A DNA stretch of 8,216 nucleotides from JBMYXZ01 sp049608925. Lineage in GTDB: Bacteria > Pseudomonadota > Alphaproteobacteria > JAGOMX01. The position numbers and the translations under genes are program-made. A model generated the notes under the pieces. The model had not been told where the DNA came from. It searched no databases and saw only the letters and a program-made list of their open reading frames with translations. The DNA is taken from assembly GCA_049608925.1 (NCBI GenBank), contig JBMYXZ010000066.1:1-8216 (forward strand), read 5' to 3'. Each line of letters opens with the position of its first letter. The first letter of the stretch is position 1. Of the stretch, positions 1 to 7,475 are shown piece after piece.

Positions 1-222
1 ATGACAGTCCTGCTATTTACAATGGGTTTTATCGGTTTAGCCGTCAGCCTATGGCCATACGTGGTTCCTTTCGAAGTAACCATCTGGGAGGCCGCCGCTG
101 CAGATACGTCTCTCTCGATCTTGCTAGTAGGCGCAGCTATAATCTTACCAATCATATTGCTGTATACAGCATATAGCTACTATGTCTTCCGCGGTAAAAC
201 CTCAGACGAAAAGATGTACTGA
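1..222 (+). CDS. cydB: Cytochrome bd-type quinol oxidase subunit II, C-terminal part (5' end outside window)
   Basis: This is the last 73 codons of subunit II of a cytochrome bd / cyanide-insensitive quinol oxidase, the inner-membrane terminal oxidase that takes electrons from quinol to O2. The recognisable family signature is the tail: a GF-GLA-SLWPYVVPF stretch (about residues 9-25 of the fragment), then TIWEAAAADTS, then a final hydrophobic helix, and the closing SYYVFRGK (about 59-66). CydB proteins are normally about 330-380 residues, so most of the gene lies left of the window. The ATG at position 1 is almost certainly an internal Met and not the start. The stop is TGA at 220-222, and a small membrane ORF begins two bases later, which supports a cyd operon. 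Identification rests on remembered family motifs and is firm for CydB. Whether it is the E. coli bd-I or the CIO type cannot be decided from this fragment, although the DUF2474-like neighbour fits CIO-type loci. Confidence 0.9.
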   Translation: MTVLLFTMGFIGLAVSLWPYVVPFEVTIWEAAAADTSLSILLVGAAIILPIILLYTAYSYYVFRGKTSDEKMY

Positions 223-224
223 TC

Positions 225-335
225 ATGTCTGAAAAGCAAAAACAATGGCTGTGGTTCATAGGCCTATGGTGTGTAGGCGTCCTTGCTGTAAGTGTCATTA
301 GTTATGGTATAAGGGCTTTACTAAAGAACGTATAG
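225..335 (+). CDS. 36-residue single-pass membrane protein, DUF2474-like, downstream of cydB
   Basis: This ORF encodes 36 residues (ATG at 225, TAG at 333-335) two bases after the cydB stop, in the arrangement TGATCATG that suggests translational coupling; no strong Shine-Dalgarno precedes it. The protein has a short polar, charged N-terminus (MSEKQKQW), one hydrophobic helix at about residues 8-29 rich in Trp, Gly and Val, and a basic end (IRALLKNV). Size, topology and position match the DUF2474 / CydX class of small proteins encoded after cydB, which in characterised oxidases sit beside subunit I and stabilise the enzyme. The DUF2474 assignment comes from the W-x(2-3)-G-LW pattern and the C-terminal RxLL, recognised by eye. 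The last 38 bp overlap the 3' end of the convergent LRR-like gene. The main doubt is whether so short an ORF is real; context makes it likely. Confidence 0.72.
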   Translation: MSEKQKQWLWFIGLWCVGVLAVSVISYGIRALLKNV

Positions 336-1266
336 AAGCATCTTTCCGGAAAATTACGTTAAGGCCTTTATTGCATTTAAGAACGGCAAATACATCTGGG
401 TGAATGTACCTTTCTGTAACGATTAACCTCTTTAACTTAGGCAAAGCAGCAATTAAGGCGGCCTGAATATCTGAGATCGTCAAATATTGGCATTCCAAAG
501 TCTCAATATTTTCCCAGTCAGATATATTAAAGTCTTTTAGAGCAGTCATATGACCTATCTGGAAAGAGAGAGGTTTCAGAGAGAGGTTCAAGTGCTTCAG
601 ACTTTCTGGAAGCATCAATTGCTTGAAGCAGGTCGTCGAGGGAATTTGTAAGTATCTTAATTCTTCAAGATTAGATAGTCCGGTTGTAATGGCTTTCGGA
701 CCACGTGGGAGAATTAAAATTTTTAACAGATCTAATACTAAAAGCTGACTACTAAATTTCTTACATTTAGGAATAGTATGTCCTGTATACTGAGCCCTCT
801 CATAAACCTCTAACTTTGTAAGGTTTGGGTTAATCATGATTTGACGGAATTTCATCCCATCTAGGCCGTTCTTCATGTCCTCATATGGCAGCTCTATCGC
901 GGGTGGCAGACGAAGCAATGGAAGCATATCCTTCCCGCTAAGCTCATATACAAATGTGTGTCCTTCTTTTCGCCTGAAAATATTCTCTGTTCCGGGAAGC
1001 AACCTGATAGTTTGAGGATTTATATGAGCCTTAATCGTATTTAAAGTCATCTTTCGATATGAATTGCCTAAGCCTCGAAAAACTGCTGGCATTGCAATAC
1101 TAACTAAGCGGCGGATAACCACCCCTTCATCATCTGTTTTGTTCCGCTTTGATATGGACTCGCCGTCAGGAGAAGGATCACTAAGAACTCGCTTTCTTGA
1201 TGCCTGAACGTCGACACTGAAACCTAAAACCAAAACCGCCACAAGTGACGCAACTACACCCTTCAT
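298..1266 (-). CDS. Exported leucine-rich-repeat-like protein of unknown function
   Basis: The protein has 322 residues. The N-terminus is a standard Sec signal peptide: MKG, a hydrophobic core at residues 4-18, and a probable cleavage after VQA (20-22). Next comes a polar, basic stretch (about 23-46) with an RKR cluster at 24-26 and KRNK at 40-43, 13 residues apart, which resembles a bipartite nuclear localisation signal. The C-terminal half contains degenerate LxxLxL units at about 148-154, 180-187, 200-209, 220-229, 240-249, 253-265 and 275-284. Several are about 20 residues apart, and one reads LPESLKHLNLS, a typical bacterial LRR strand. No enzymatic motif or transmembrane segment beyond the signal was seen. 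The ATG is preceded by AAAAGGG at a good distance and lies 29 bp after the nuoN stop with no terminator between, so it may be the last gene of the nuo transcript. Its 3' end overlaps the small cyd gene on the other strand. It may be a secreted, host-directed or surface protein; function is not known. The LRR call is by eye. Confidence 0.75.
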   Translation of the reverse strand: MKGVVASLVAVLVLGFSVDVQASRKRVLSDPSPDGESISKRNKTDDEGVVIRRLVSIAMPAVFRGLGNSYRKMTLNTIKAHINPQTIRLLPGTENIFRRKEGHTFVYELSGKDMLPLLRLPPAIELPYEDMKNGLDGMKFRQIMINPNLTKLEVYERAQYTGHTIPKCKKFSSQLLVLDLLKILILPRGPKAITTGLSNLEELRYLQIPSTTCFKQLMLPESLKHLNLSLKPLSFQIGHMTALKDFNISDWENIETLECQYLTISDIQAALIAALPKLKRLIVTERYIHPDVFAVLKCNKGLNVIFRKDASIRSLVKPLYHN

Positions 1267-1295
1267 ACTACTACCCTTTTAAACTTACCCGCTAC

Positions 1296-2768
1296 TTATT
1301 GTGCCAACGCCAATAAGACCTTTGTCGCTGATGCTGTGTGGGTCATAACATAATCGGGCACTAAGAAAAACAGAATATTTGCAACAGTTGCAGCCGCTAT
1401 CACAGTAGATGTTTGGAATGCACCATTTTGATCATATTTCATCGCGGCTTTTCCACCCACGGGCGCATCGAAGTACATTACCTTGATTATCTTCAGATAG
1501 TAACTTGCCGCCACCACGCTGGCTAAAACACCAATGATTGTGATCGTATACATCTCTGCCTGAACCGCTGCCAAGAATATAGACAGTTTCGCAAAAAATC
1601 CTGCCAATGGTGGTATACCGGCCAGCGAGAACATCAACACAGCAATTGCAAAAGCCATCGATGGGTTAAGCTGTGACAAGCCTTTAAGGTCGTCAATCGT
1701 CTCTGGCATATGGCCATGACGGCGCAAGTGAATCAGGCAGGCAAAAATACCCACAATCATCACGGAATAGATGATCAGGTACAGGATTGTACTTTGCACG
1801 CCATCTGTACTGGCACAGGAAATACCAATCAACAGAAAGCCCATGTGCGAGATCGTACTGTATGCCAGCAAGCGTTTGATCTGCTTTTGGAACACCGCTG
1901 TGAATACACCCAAAACCATGGACAGCACTGCAAGGGTTTGAACAATTGGCTGCCAATATTCAACAAACTGCCCAAGTGGCCCATACAGTACACGCACCAA
2001 CATAGCAATAGCTGCAACCTTTGGCGCAGAAGACAGAAACAGCGTCACCAAAGTGGGAGAACCCTGATAAACATCCGGTGTCCACATGTGAAACGGAACT
2101 GCAGAGATTTTAAAAGCAATACCTGCAAATAACAGAATAAAGGCAAGCATCAGACCTGCAGGCAGGCGGCTCATTTCAGAGAATGCTACACTAATGCCAT
2201 AAAAGTCCGTTGTACCGGCATAACCATAGATGAAGCTTGCGCCATAGAGAATAAAGATAGTTGAAATCGCCCCCAGCACAAAGTACTTCATGGCAGACTC
2301 ACCAGCTTGTGCTTGATCACGGCGTAACGCACACATGATATAGATTGGGAAGCTTTGAAGCTCTAGCCCTACAAACAGCATCATAATGTCATTAGCAGCA
2401 ATCATAATCAGCATACCCAATGCCGACAGCAACATCAGAATAGGATATTCAAAGCGCTCGATATTATCCTGCTTTAAGTACTTGTAAGAGCCTAACAGCA
2501 CAGCAATTGTCACCCATAAGGATATCGCTTGCAGCAAGTTGATAAAGCTATCAGAGATCAGCATACCCTGAAAGGCGTAGCCAACAGTTGGTTCTTTCTC
2601 AATCATGACAAAAAACGATGCCAAGCCAAGAGCAAACATCGTGCCTACTGATATAATACGCGTGCTGGAATCACCCTTGTACACCCCATATATCAGGAAT
2701 ATTAATGCTGCGATTGCCAATGTTATTTCAGGCAGTACGGGGGCAATAAAATCATAGGTTGTGATCAT
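1296..2768 (-). CDS. nuoN: NADH-quinone oxidoreductase subunit N
   Basis: NuoN is one of the three antiporter-like, proton-translocating subunits of respiratory complex I in the inner membrane (homologous to ND2). At 490 residues and with hydrophobic helices throughout, it has the normal family size. Residues expected to form the proton path are present: Glu136 in LFVGLELQS, Lys161 in SAMKYFVLGA, Lys220 in FKISAVPFHMWTPDVYQGSP, Lys250 in SSAPKVA and Lys394 in GFFAKLSIF. The family stretch IKRLLAYSTISHMG lies at about 297-310. The ATG at 2768 lies inside the 3' end of nuoM (17-bp overlap) and has AAGAGGA five bases upstream, which fixes the start and suggests coupling to nuoM. It is the last nuo gene of the block. 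In many alphaproteobacteria birA follows nuoN, but here an LRR-like gene does. Confidence 0.97.
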   Translation of the reverse strand: MITTYDFIAPVLPEITLAIAALIFLIYGVYKGDSSTRIISVGTMFALGLASFFVMIEKEPTVGYAFQGMLISDSFINLLQAISLWVTIAVLLGSYKYLKQDNIERFEYPILMLLSALGMLIMIAANDIMMLFVGLELQSFPIYIMCALRRDQAQAGESAMKYFVLGAISTIFILYGASFIYGYAGTTDFYGISVAFSEMSRLPAGLMLAFILLFAGIAFKISAVPFHMWTPDVYQGSPTLVTLFLSSAPKVAAIAMLVRVLYGPLGQFVEYWQPIVQTLAVLSMVLGVFTAVFQKQIKRLLAYSTISHMGFLLIGISCASTDGVQSTILYLIIYSVMIVGIFACLIHLRRHGHMPETIDDLKGLSQLNPSMAFAIAVLMFSLAGIPPLAGFFAKLSIFLAAVQAEMYTITIIGVLASVVAASYYLKIIKVMYFDAPVGGKAAMKYDQNGAFQTSTVIAAATVANILFFLVPDYVMTHTASATKVLLALAQ

Positions 2769-4305
2769 CGCTGTCCTCTTGCAAATTTAGATCCATAGCT
2801 GTTGGAATTAAGGGTGTCTCGGCAGGCATATCATAGCGTGCCACAACATTCTTCGCGGATAGTTCTGTCAACTGAAGGGCCGGAAACGGATAGATACCCA
2901 AGAACAGAATCAGGGCCACCAAGGGGGCAAACACCAACTTCTCGCGGGTTGTAAGATCTTGAATACTGCGCAAAGCATCATTTGTCATCTTGCCAAAGAC
3001 CACCCGGCGATACAGATAAAGCATATACGCAGCCCCTAGGATCATCCCTAGCGCAGCACCCAATGCCCACCACCATTCAACCTGGAAGGCCGCAATGATT
3101 ACGAAAATCTCGCCGACAAATCCACTGGTCGCTGGCAGGCCAATCGACCCCAACATTACAATCATAAAGACAACCGCATAATTCTTCATCCGGTGCACCA
3201 GACCACCATAATGGCTGATCAAACGTGTATGCTGGCGATCATAAATCACCCCAACAATGAAGAACAGAGCGCCTGAAATCAAACCATGGCTAACCATCTG
3301 GAAGATAGCTCCCTGGATGCCCATTTCAGAAAAGGTAAAGGCTCCCAAGGTTACAAAGCCCATATGCGCAACAGAAGAATAGGCAATCAGCTTTTTCATA
3401 TCCTCTTGCGCAAGGGCAACCAAGGACGTGTAGATCACGGCAATTATCGACAGAACAAAGATAACGTTGGCAAACTGCATGCAAGCTTCTGGGAACATCG
3501 GTAGGGAGAACCTTATCAAGCCATAACCACCAAGTTTCAGCAAGATACCAGCCAAGATCACCGAACCACCTGTTGGTGCTTCAACGTGGGCATCTGGCAA
3601 CCAAGTATGAAACGGCCACATAGGGATTTTCACAGCAAACGACGCCAAGAAGGCCCACCACAGCCAGGTTTGCATTTGAACTGGGAAGTCATGCCCCAGC
3701 ATTGTAATAATGTTGGTCGAGCCAACCTCAAGGTACATCACAATCACAGCGATCAGCATCAAAACGGATCCCAGCAATGTATACAGGAAGAATTTATAAG
3801 CAGCATAAACGCGGCGCTCGCCACCCCATATACCAATGATCAAATACATCGGAATCAGCACGGCTTCGAAGAACACATAAAAGATGATGATATCCAAGGC
3901 GCAAAATACGCCGATTATAAAGGTTTCTAGGACCAAAAAGGCGATCAAGTATTCCTTTGGCCGGATCATATCCATGCCAAAAGTCCCCAGGATACATAAT
4001 ACCCCCAGTAATCCGGTCAGCATGATGAATATCAATGACATTCCATCGATACCCATGTGATAGCCAATATTTAAGTGTGGTATCCAAGGCGAGAACTCAA
4101 CAAACTGAAACGCAGGGTTGGAAAGATTAAAATTCATGTACAACATGATGGTTAATGCAAACGTTGCCAATGCTGTTATCAGTGCAACCGCTCGGGCGTT
4201 TGCAACCGCTGCGGCGCCGTCTCCACGAATCAATAAGATAAACAGCACACCTACAAGCGGCAAAAAAGTCGTCAGGGTTAATATGGGTATCCCGTCAAGA
4301 AACAT
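2752..4305 (-). CDS. nuoM: NADH-quinone oxidoreductase subunit M
   Basis: NuoM is the middle antiporter-like proton-pumping subunit of complex I (ND4 homologue), 517 residues, a typical length. Key features are visible: the GIDGMSLIFI start of the core at about 85-94, Glu147 in YVFFEAVLIPMY, Lys226 in FAVKIPMWPFHTWLPDAHVEAP (split here: FAVKIPMW at 223-230, then PFHTWLPDAHVEAP), Lys257 in LAGILLKLGGYG, and the MKKLIAYSSVAHMG segment at about 303-316. The start is set by a strong GGGGAGG formed by the last codons of nuoL, just upstream of the ATG at 4305; the gap to nuoL is 6 bp. The C-terminus is a hydrophilic acidic tail (about 490-517) after the last helix, ending in QEDSDDHNL, whose coding sequence overlaps the start of nuoN. 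Nothing appears degraded, so a functional subunit is expected. Confidence 0.97.
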   Translation of the reverse strand: MFLDGIPILTLTTFLPLVGVLFILLIRGDGAAAVANARAVALITALATFALTIMLYMNFNLSNPAFQFVEFSPWIPHLNIGYHMGIDGMSLIFIMLTGLLGVLCILGTFGMDMIRPKEYLIAFLVLETFIIGVFCALDIIIFYVFFEAVLIPMYLIIGIWGGERRVYAAYKFFLYTLLGSVLMLIAVIVMYLEVGSTNIITMLGHDFPVQMQTWLWWAFLASFAVKIPMWPFHTWLPDAHVEAPTGGSVILAGILLKLGGYGLIRFSLPMFPEACMQFANVIFVLSIIAVIYTSLVALAQEDMKKLIAYSSVAHMGFVTLGAFTFSEMGIQGAIFQMVSHGLISGALFFIVGVIYDRQHTRLISHYGGLVHRMKNYAVVFMIVMLGSIGLPATSGFVGEIFVIIAAFQVEWWWALGAALGMILGAAYMLYLYRRVVFGKMTNDALRSIQDLTTREKLVFAPLVALILFLGIYPFPALQLTELSAKNVVARYDMPAETPLIPTAMDLNLQEDSDDHNL

Positions 4306-4311
4306 AAAATC

Positions 4312-6237
4312 TTACCTCCCCACCAAGAAGACATACCAAAGCGTCATGACAGCGATACCTGCTCCCATCGCGAAGGCATAATGATATATATATCCGGTTT
4401 GAATTTGGCTTGCCCGGTTTGCCAATCGTTGGGTAATAGTCGCAATTCCATCTGGGCCAAAGCCATCAACCGTACGTTGATCTCCTGACTTCCATAAGAA
4501 ATTACCAAACTGGAAGCTGCGCTTTACAAACAGCCAGTCATATAGCTCGTCGAAATACCACTTGTTAAATGAGAAATTATAGAGCGGTCGCAAATTCTTT
4601 GCCAATGTATCCGGCAAATTGGTCATATATCCATACACAGCAATGCCTAGGACGATACCACCGATACCAAAGACTTTTGCGATCACCGCAAGAGAGCCGG
4701 GGACTGCCGCCAGTTGCTCGGGCGTAATCGGAACAGCCATAACGTCTTTAAAGAATGAAGCCGCTTGATGCGTGAACCACCCATACATCTCTGGGAAATA
4801 TCCTGATGTCAAAGCACCAATTGCCAGTAAGCCCATGGGCAACATCATCGATGCCGGAGATTCATGTATATGCGCCATAACCTGTTCGTTTGCACGAGGC
4901 TGGCCATGGAATGTCAACCACAACAGGCGCCAACTGTAGAATGATGTCAAGAATGCTGAGAATATGCCTAGCGCCAAAGCGTACTGGCCGTACCAAGTTT
5001 GTGTCAGCCAGGAAGACGCCAAAATCAAATCTTTTGAATAGTATCCCGCAAAGAACGGTACACCTGCCAAAGCCAAGCTGCCTATCCACATCAATCCGTA
5101 TGTCACAGGGATTTTGCGATATATTCCACCCATGTTTTGCATATCTTGTTCGTCTGACATAGCGTGGATAACACTGCCTGCCCCCAAGAATAACAATGCT
5201 TTAAAGAAAGCATGCGTGAACAAGTGGAACATCGCCGCGTTGTACGCCCCCAAACCTGCAGCAAAGAACATGTATCCCAATTGGCTACACGTTGAATACG
5301 CAATTACGCGCTTAATATCATTTTGCGTTAAGGCAACTGTACCGGCAAAGAACGCCGTAGTCGCCCCCACAACCGTGATAAATGATTTTGCATAGGGTGT
5401 TAGCTCATAAAGTGGCGACATACGACACACCAAGAAAACCCCTGCTGTAACCATGGTCGCAGCGTGAATCAAAGCAGAAACGGGTGTTGGGCCCTCCATC
5501 GCATCTGGCAACCAAGTGTGCAAGCCAAGCTGAGCAGATTTACCCATCGCACCAACAAACAAACAAAACGCTGTCAGCTCTAGCACGCTGAATTCCGTCC
5601 CAAACAGCATAAATGTTTGCTCAACTGCTGTTGGGGCTTTCTCCAATATCAGTCCGATATCTAGGGTCTGGAACGCATACATGCACAAGCATATACCCAG
5701 CACAAGTCCGACGTCTCCAACGCGGTTAACGACGAAGGCCTTTATAGAGGCTTCATTAGCAGAGTCTTTCGAGAACCAATAACCGATCAGCAGATAGGAG
5801 GTCAGGCCAACGCCTTCCCAGCCAAAGAACAGCTGCGCCAGGTTATCAGCTGTCACCAACATCAACATCATGAAGGTAAACAAACTTAAATAGCACATAA
5901 ACCGCGGCACACCTTCATCACCATGCATATACCCAACGGAATATACATGAACACACAAAGAAACGGTTGTCACAATGATCAGCATCACCGCACTTAACAT
6001 ATCAAAGCGGAATCCCCAAGATACCTTGAAGCTGCCGACTGAAAGCCATGTAAATAAGGGCTCTCGGATGATCGCGCCGGTCGAAAGTATTTCAAAAAAC
6101 GTCATCCAGGCCATCACTGTTGCAAAGCCCATCAAAGCGCATGTGACGAATTGACTACCCCGATCTCCCAGTCTTCGGCCGCCAATACCAGCGATCAAAA
6201 ATCCAGCTAACGGAGCAAAGACAGCTAGGCTGTGCAT
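4312..6237 (-). CDS. nuoL: NADH-quinone oxidoreductase subunit L
   Basis: NuoL is the distal antiporter-like subunit of complex I (ND5 homologue). In the family it carries the long lateral helix that runs along the membrane arm. The 641 residues match the usual alphaproteobacterial size. Conserved elements are: HVYSVGYMHGDEGVPRFM at about 97-114, Glu141 in LFFGWEGVGLTSYLLIGYW, the NRVGD motif at 171-175, Lys233 in GAMGKSAQLGLHTWLPDAM, and SALIHAATMVTAGVFL at about 254-269. A second lysine/histidine-rich channel region includes ALTQNDIKRVIAYSTCSQLG. The ATG at 6237 follows AAAGGATAA, so the ribosome binding site is formed by the last codons and stop of nuoK, and the gap is 6 bp. The 3' end supplies the ribosome binding site of nuoM. 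All motifs needed for pumping are intact. Confidence 0.97.
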   Translation of the reverse strand: MHSLAVFAPLAGFLIAGIGGRRLGDRGSQFVTCALMGFATVMAWMTFFEILSTGAIIREPLFTWLSVGSFKVSWGFRFDMLSAVMLIIVTTVSLCVHVYSVGYMHGDEGVPRFMCYLSLFTFMMLMLVTADNLAQLFFGWEGVGLTSYLLIGYWFSKDSANEASIKAFVVNRVGDVGLVLGICLCMYAFQTLDIGLILEKAPTAVEQTFMLFGTEFSVLELTAFCLFVGAMGKSAQLGLHTWLPDAMEGPTPVSALIHAATMVTAGVFLVCRMSPLYELTPYAKSFITVVGATTAFFAGTVALTQNDIKRVIAYSTCSQLGYMFFAAGLGAYNAAMFHLFTHAFFKALLFLGAGSVIHAMSDEQDMQNMGGIYRKIPVTYGLMWIGSLALAGVPFFAGYYSKDLILASSWLTQTWYGQYALALGIFSAFLTSFYSWRLLWLTFHGQPRANEQVMAHIHESPASMMLPMGLLAIGALTSGYFPEMYGWFTHQAASFFKDVMAVPITPEQLAAVPGSLAVIAKVFGIGGIVLGIAVYGYMTNLPDTLAKNLRPLYNFSFNKWYFDELYDWLFVKRSFQFGNFLWKSGDQRTVDGFGPDGIATITQRLANRASQIQTGYIYHYAFAMGAGIAVMTLWYVFLVGR

Positions 6238-6243
6238 GATGCG

Positions 6244-6555
6244 TTATCCTTTCAGCGTGCTTATGTCGTCAACTTCAATCGTGCCACGATTACGGAAGTA
6301 GACAACTAAAATGGCCAAACCAATTGCGGCTTCAGCAGCAGCAATTGTCAAAATAAACATAGAAAACACCTGCCCGGCAAGGTCAGATAAATAGGTCGAG
6401 AAAGCCACAAAATTGATATTTACTGCCAGCAGCATCAGCTCGATAGACATCAGTATAGTGATCATGTTCTTACGAGCAATAAAGATACCAGACAAGCCGA
6501 TCGTAAACAGCAAGCCACTGAGGATCAAGTATTGGGTCAAGCCAACTTCCATCAT
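6244..6555 (-). CDS. nuoK: NADH-quinone oxidoreductase subunit K
   Basis: NuoK is the small three-helix membrane subunit of complex I (ND4L homologue) that links the quinone-site subunits to the antiporter-like arm. It has 103 residues, normal for the family. Two buried glutamates important in the family are present: Glu39 in MSIELMLLAVNINF and Glu75 in FILTIAAAEAAIGLAI. The C-terminal basic RNRGTIEVDDI is also typical. Two adjacent ATG codons occur (6555 and 6552). The first, one base after the nuoJ stop, is chosen because GGGAGGG lies at suitable spacing, but the second would give a protein only one residue shorter. Tight spacing to nuoJ and nuoL indicates one transcript. Confidence 0.97.
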   Translation of the reverse strand: MMEVGLTQYLILSGLLFTIGLSGIFIARKNMITILMSIELMLLAVNINFVAFSTYLSDLAGQVFSMFILTIAAAEAAIGLAILVVYFRNRGTIEVDDISTLKG

Positions 6556-6556
6556 C

Positions 6557-7465
6557 TTAGACGCCCTCCCCTATCTTAACTTTCTTCAGCTCTACCGCAT
6601 CTTCCCGGCGACGATTCACCTGGTCACTGATAGACTGTTTGCGCGTGCCTGGCCTGCGCTGTTGCGGCAGCACAATCGCCCCAATCATCGCAACCAGCAG
6701 AATAATTCCCACTGTCTGGAAGATATATAAATAGTCCGTGAACAGTACTTGTCCCAGCGCATGCGTATTAGGCATCACCGACAAAGGCGGCGTCGGGAAT
6801 GATGTCATTTCGGTTGCAACAGGCGATTCACCCCAAATGCTGGCCAGCATGAACATTTCGCCCGCCAGTAAGAAAGCTACAATCAATCCAACTGGTATAA
6901 TCGCTGACAGCTGCGTTGAAACCCGGCCAAAAGTGATCCCTGTCATCATGAACGCCAGCTTCTGGGCGCAATATGTGGTCGCAATCACCAAGGCAAAAGC
7001 GCCAAAAACTTGACCGGTCGATAGTTGCTGCCACAACCCTATTGTTTGGAAAAAGGCATCTTGGTTGAAGGCTATATAGTATCTGCCGGCGAATTCCATG
7101 AAAGCATAATTGCCAAGCCAAGAAATAACTGCAAACGATACCGTAAACAAAACCAGATATCGCGCTGCATCAAACAACGACGTGCCGACTTTTGACCAGT
7201 CGGGGACAAAAGATGCACGCATGGTAGGTGTTGGAAAATCCAGCATCATCACCACGAACAGGAACAGCACAGCGACTGCGCCAACGTACACAACGACCAG
7301 CAGCATGGCGAGGAATTCCGCCCCCATCAGCACAAATAGACCTGCCGAACTGAAGAATGCCAAGATTAAGAAAAGGACTGAATGAACGGGGTTCCTGGCG
7401 GAAACCACCATGTACCCGGATAGCAGCGTGATCGCTGACATAAGATAAAAAGCAACTTGAAGCAT
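6557..7465 (-). CDS. nuoJ: NADH-quinone oxidoreductase subunit J, unusually long
   Basis: NuoJ (ND6 homologue) is a membrane subunit of complex I near the quinone-coupled proton channels. The first 76 residues are classic: SARNPVHSVLFLILAFF (22-38), GLFVLMGAEFLAMLLVVVYVGAVAVLFLFV (42-71, including Glu50 and the flexible YVGAVAVLF helix) and VMMLD. The C-terminus is also classic: NTHALGQVLFTDYLY, VGIILLVAMIGAIVL (252-266), then SDQVNRRREDAVE. Between them, roughly residues 77-188, is far more sequence than usual, giving 302 residues against about 200 in the family. It adds two hydrophobic segments (about 102-120 and 151-175), an even number, so the C-terminal topology could be kept. The start at 7465 is preferred over an in-frame ATG at 7522 because GAAGGGA precedes it, homology begins there, and the longer form would overlap the promoter. 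First gene of the nuoJKLMN block. Confidence 0.95.
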   Translation of the reverse strand: MLQVAFYLMSAITLLSGYMVVSARNPVHSVLFLILAFFSSAGLFVLMGAEFLAMLLVVVYVGAVAVLFLFVVMMLDFPTPTMRASFVPDWSKVGTSLFDAARYLVLFTVSFAVISWLGNYAFMEFAGRYYIAFNQDAFFQTIGLWQQLSTGQVFGAFALVIATTYCAQKLAFMMTGITFGRVSTQLSAIIPVGLIVAFLLAGEMFMLASIWGESPVATEMTSFPTPPLSVMPNTHALGQVLFTDYLYIFQTVGIILLVAMIGAIVLPQQRRPGTRKQSISDQVNRRREDAVELKKVKIGEGV

Positions 7466-7468
7466 AGA

Positions 7469-7475
7469 TCCCTTC
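7469..7475 (-). promoter_or_regulatory. Ribosome binding site of nuoJ
   Basis: GAAGGGA on the minus strand lies five bases (counted from the AGG core) before the ATG at 7465. It decides the nuoJ start: the longer in-frame ATG at 7522 would add a 19-residue hydrophilic leader unlike any NuoJ N-terminus. The same bases form part of the right-hand (3') arm of an inverted repeat in the leader region. Confidence 0.7.

Noticed and set aside
343..352. Palindrome TTTCCGGAAA just after the cyd microprotein as a terminator
   Set aside because: It is a 10-bp palindrome without a loop, and no T-run follows on either strand. It also lies within the LRR-like coding sequence.
298..1266. The LRR-like gene as part of a toxin-antitoxin or defence system
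   Set aside because: It has a signal peptide, no nuclease, ATPase or other effector motif, and no partner gene; its neighbours are respiratory genes.
1710..2132. A 140-codon plus-strand open frame, and similar open frames opposite nuoM, nuoL and nuoJ
   Set aside because: These lie antisense to strongly conserved nuo genes, lack good ribosome binding sites and give Cys/His/Gln/Asn-rich proteins with no family character. They are shadows of the real genes.
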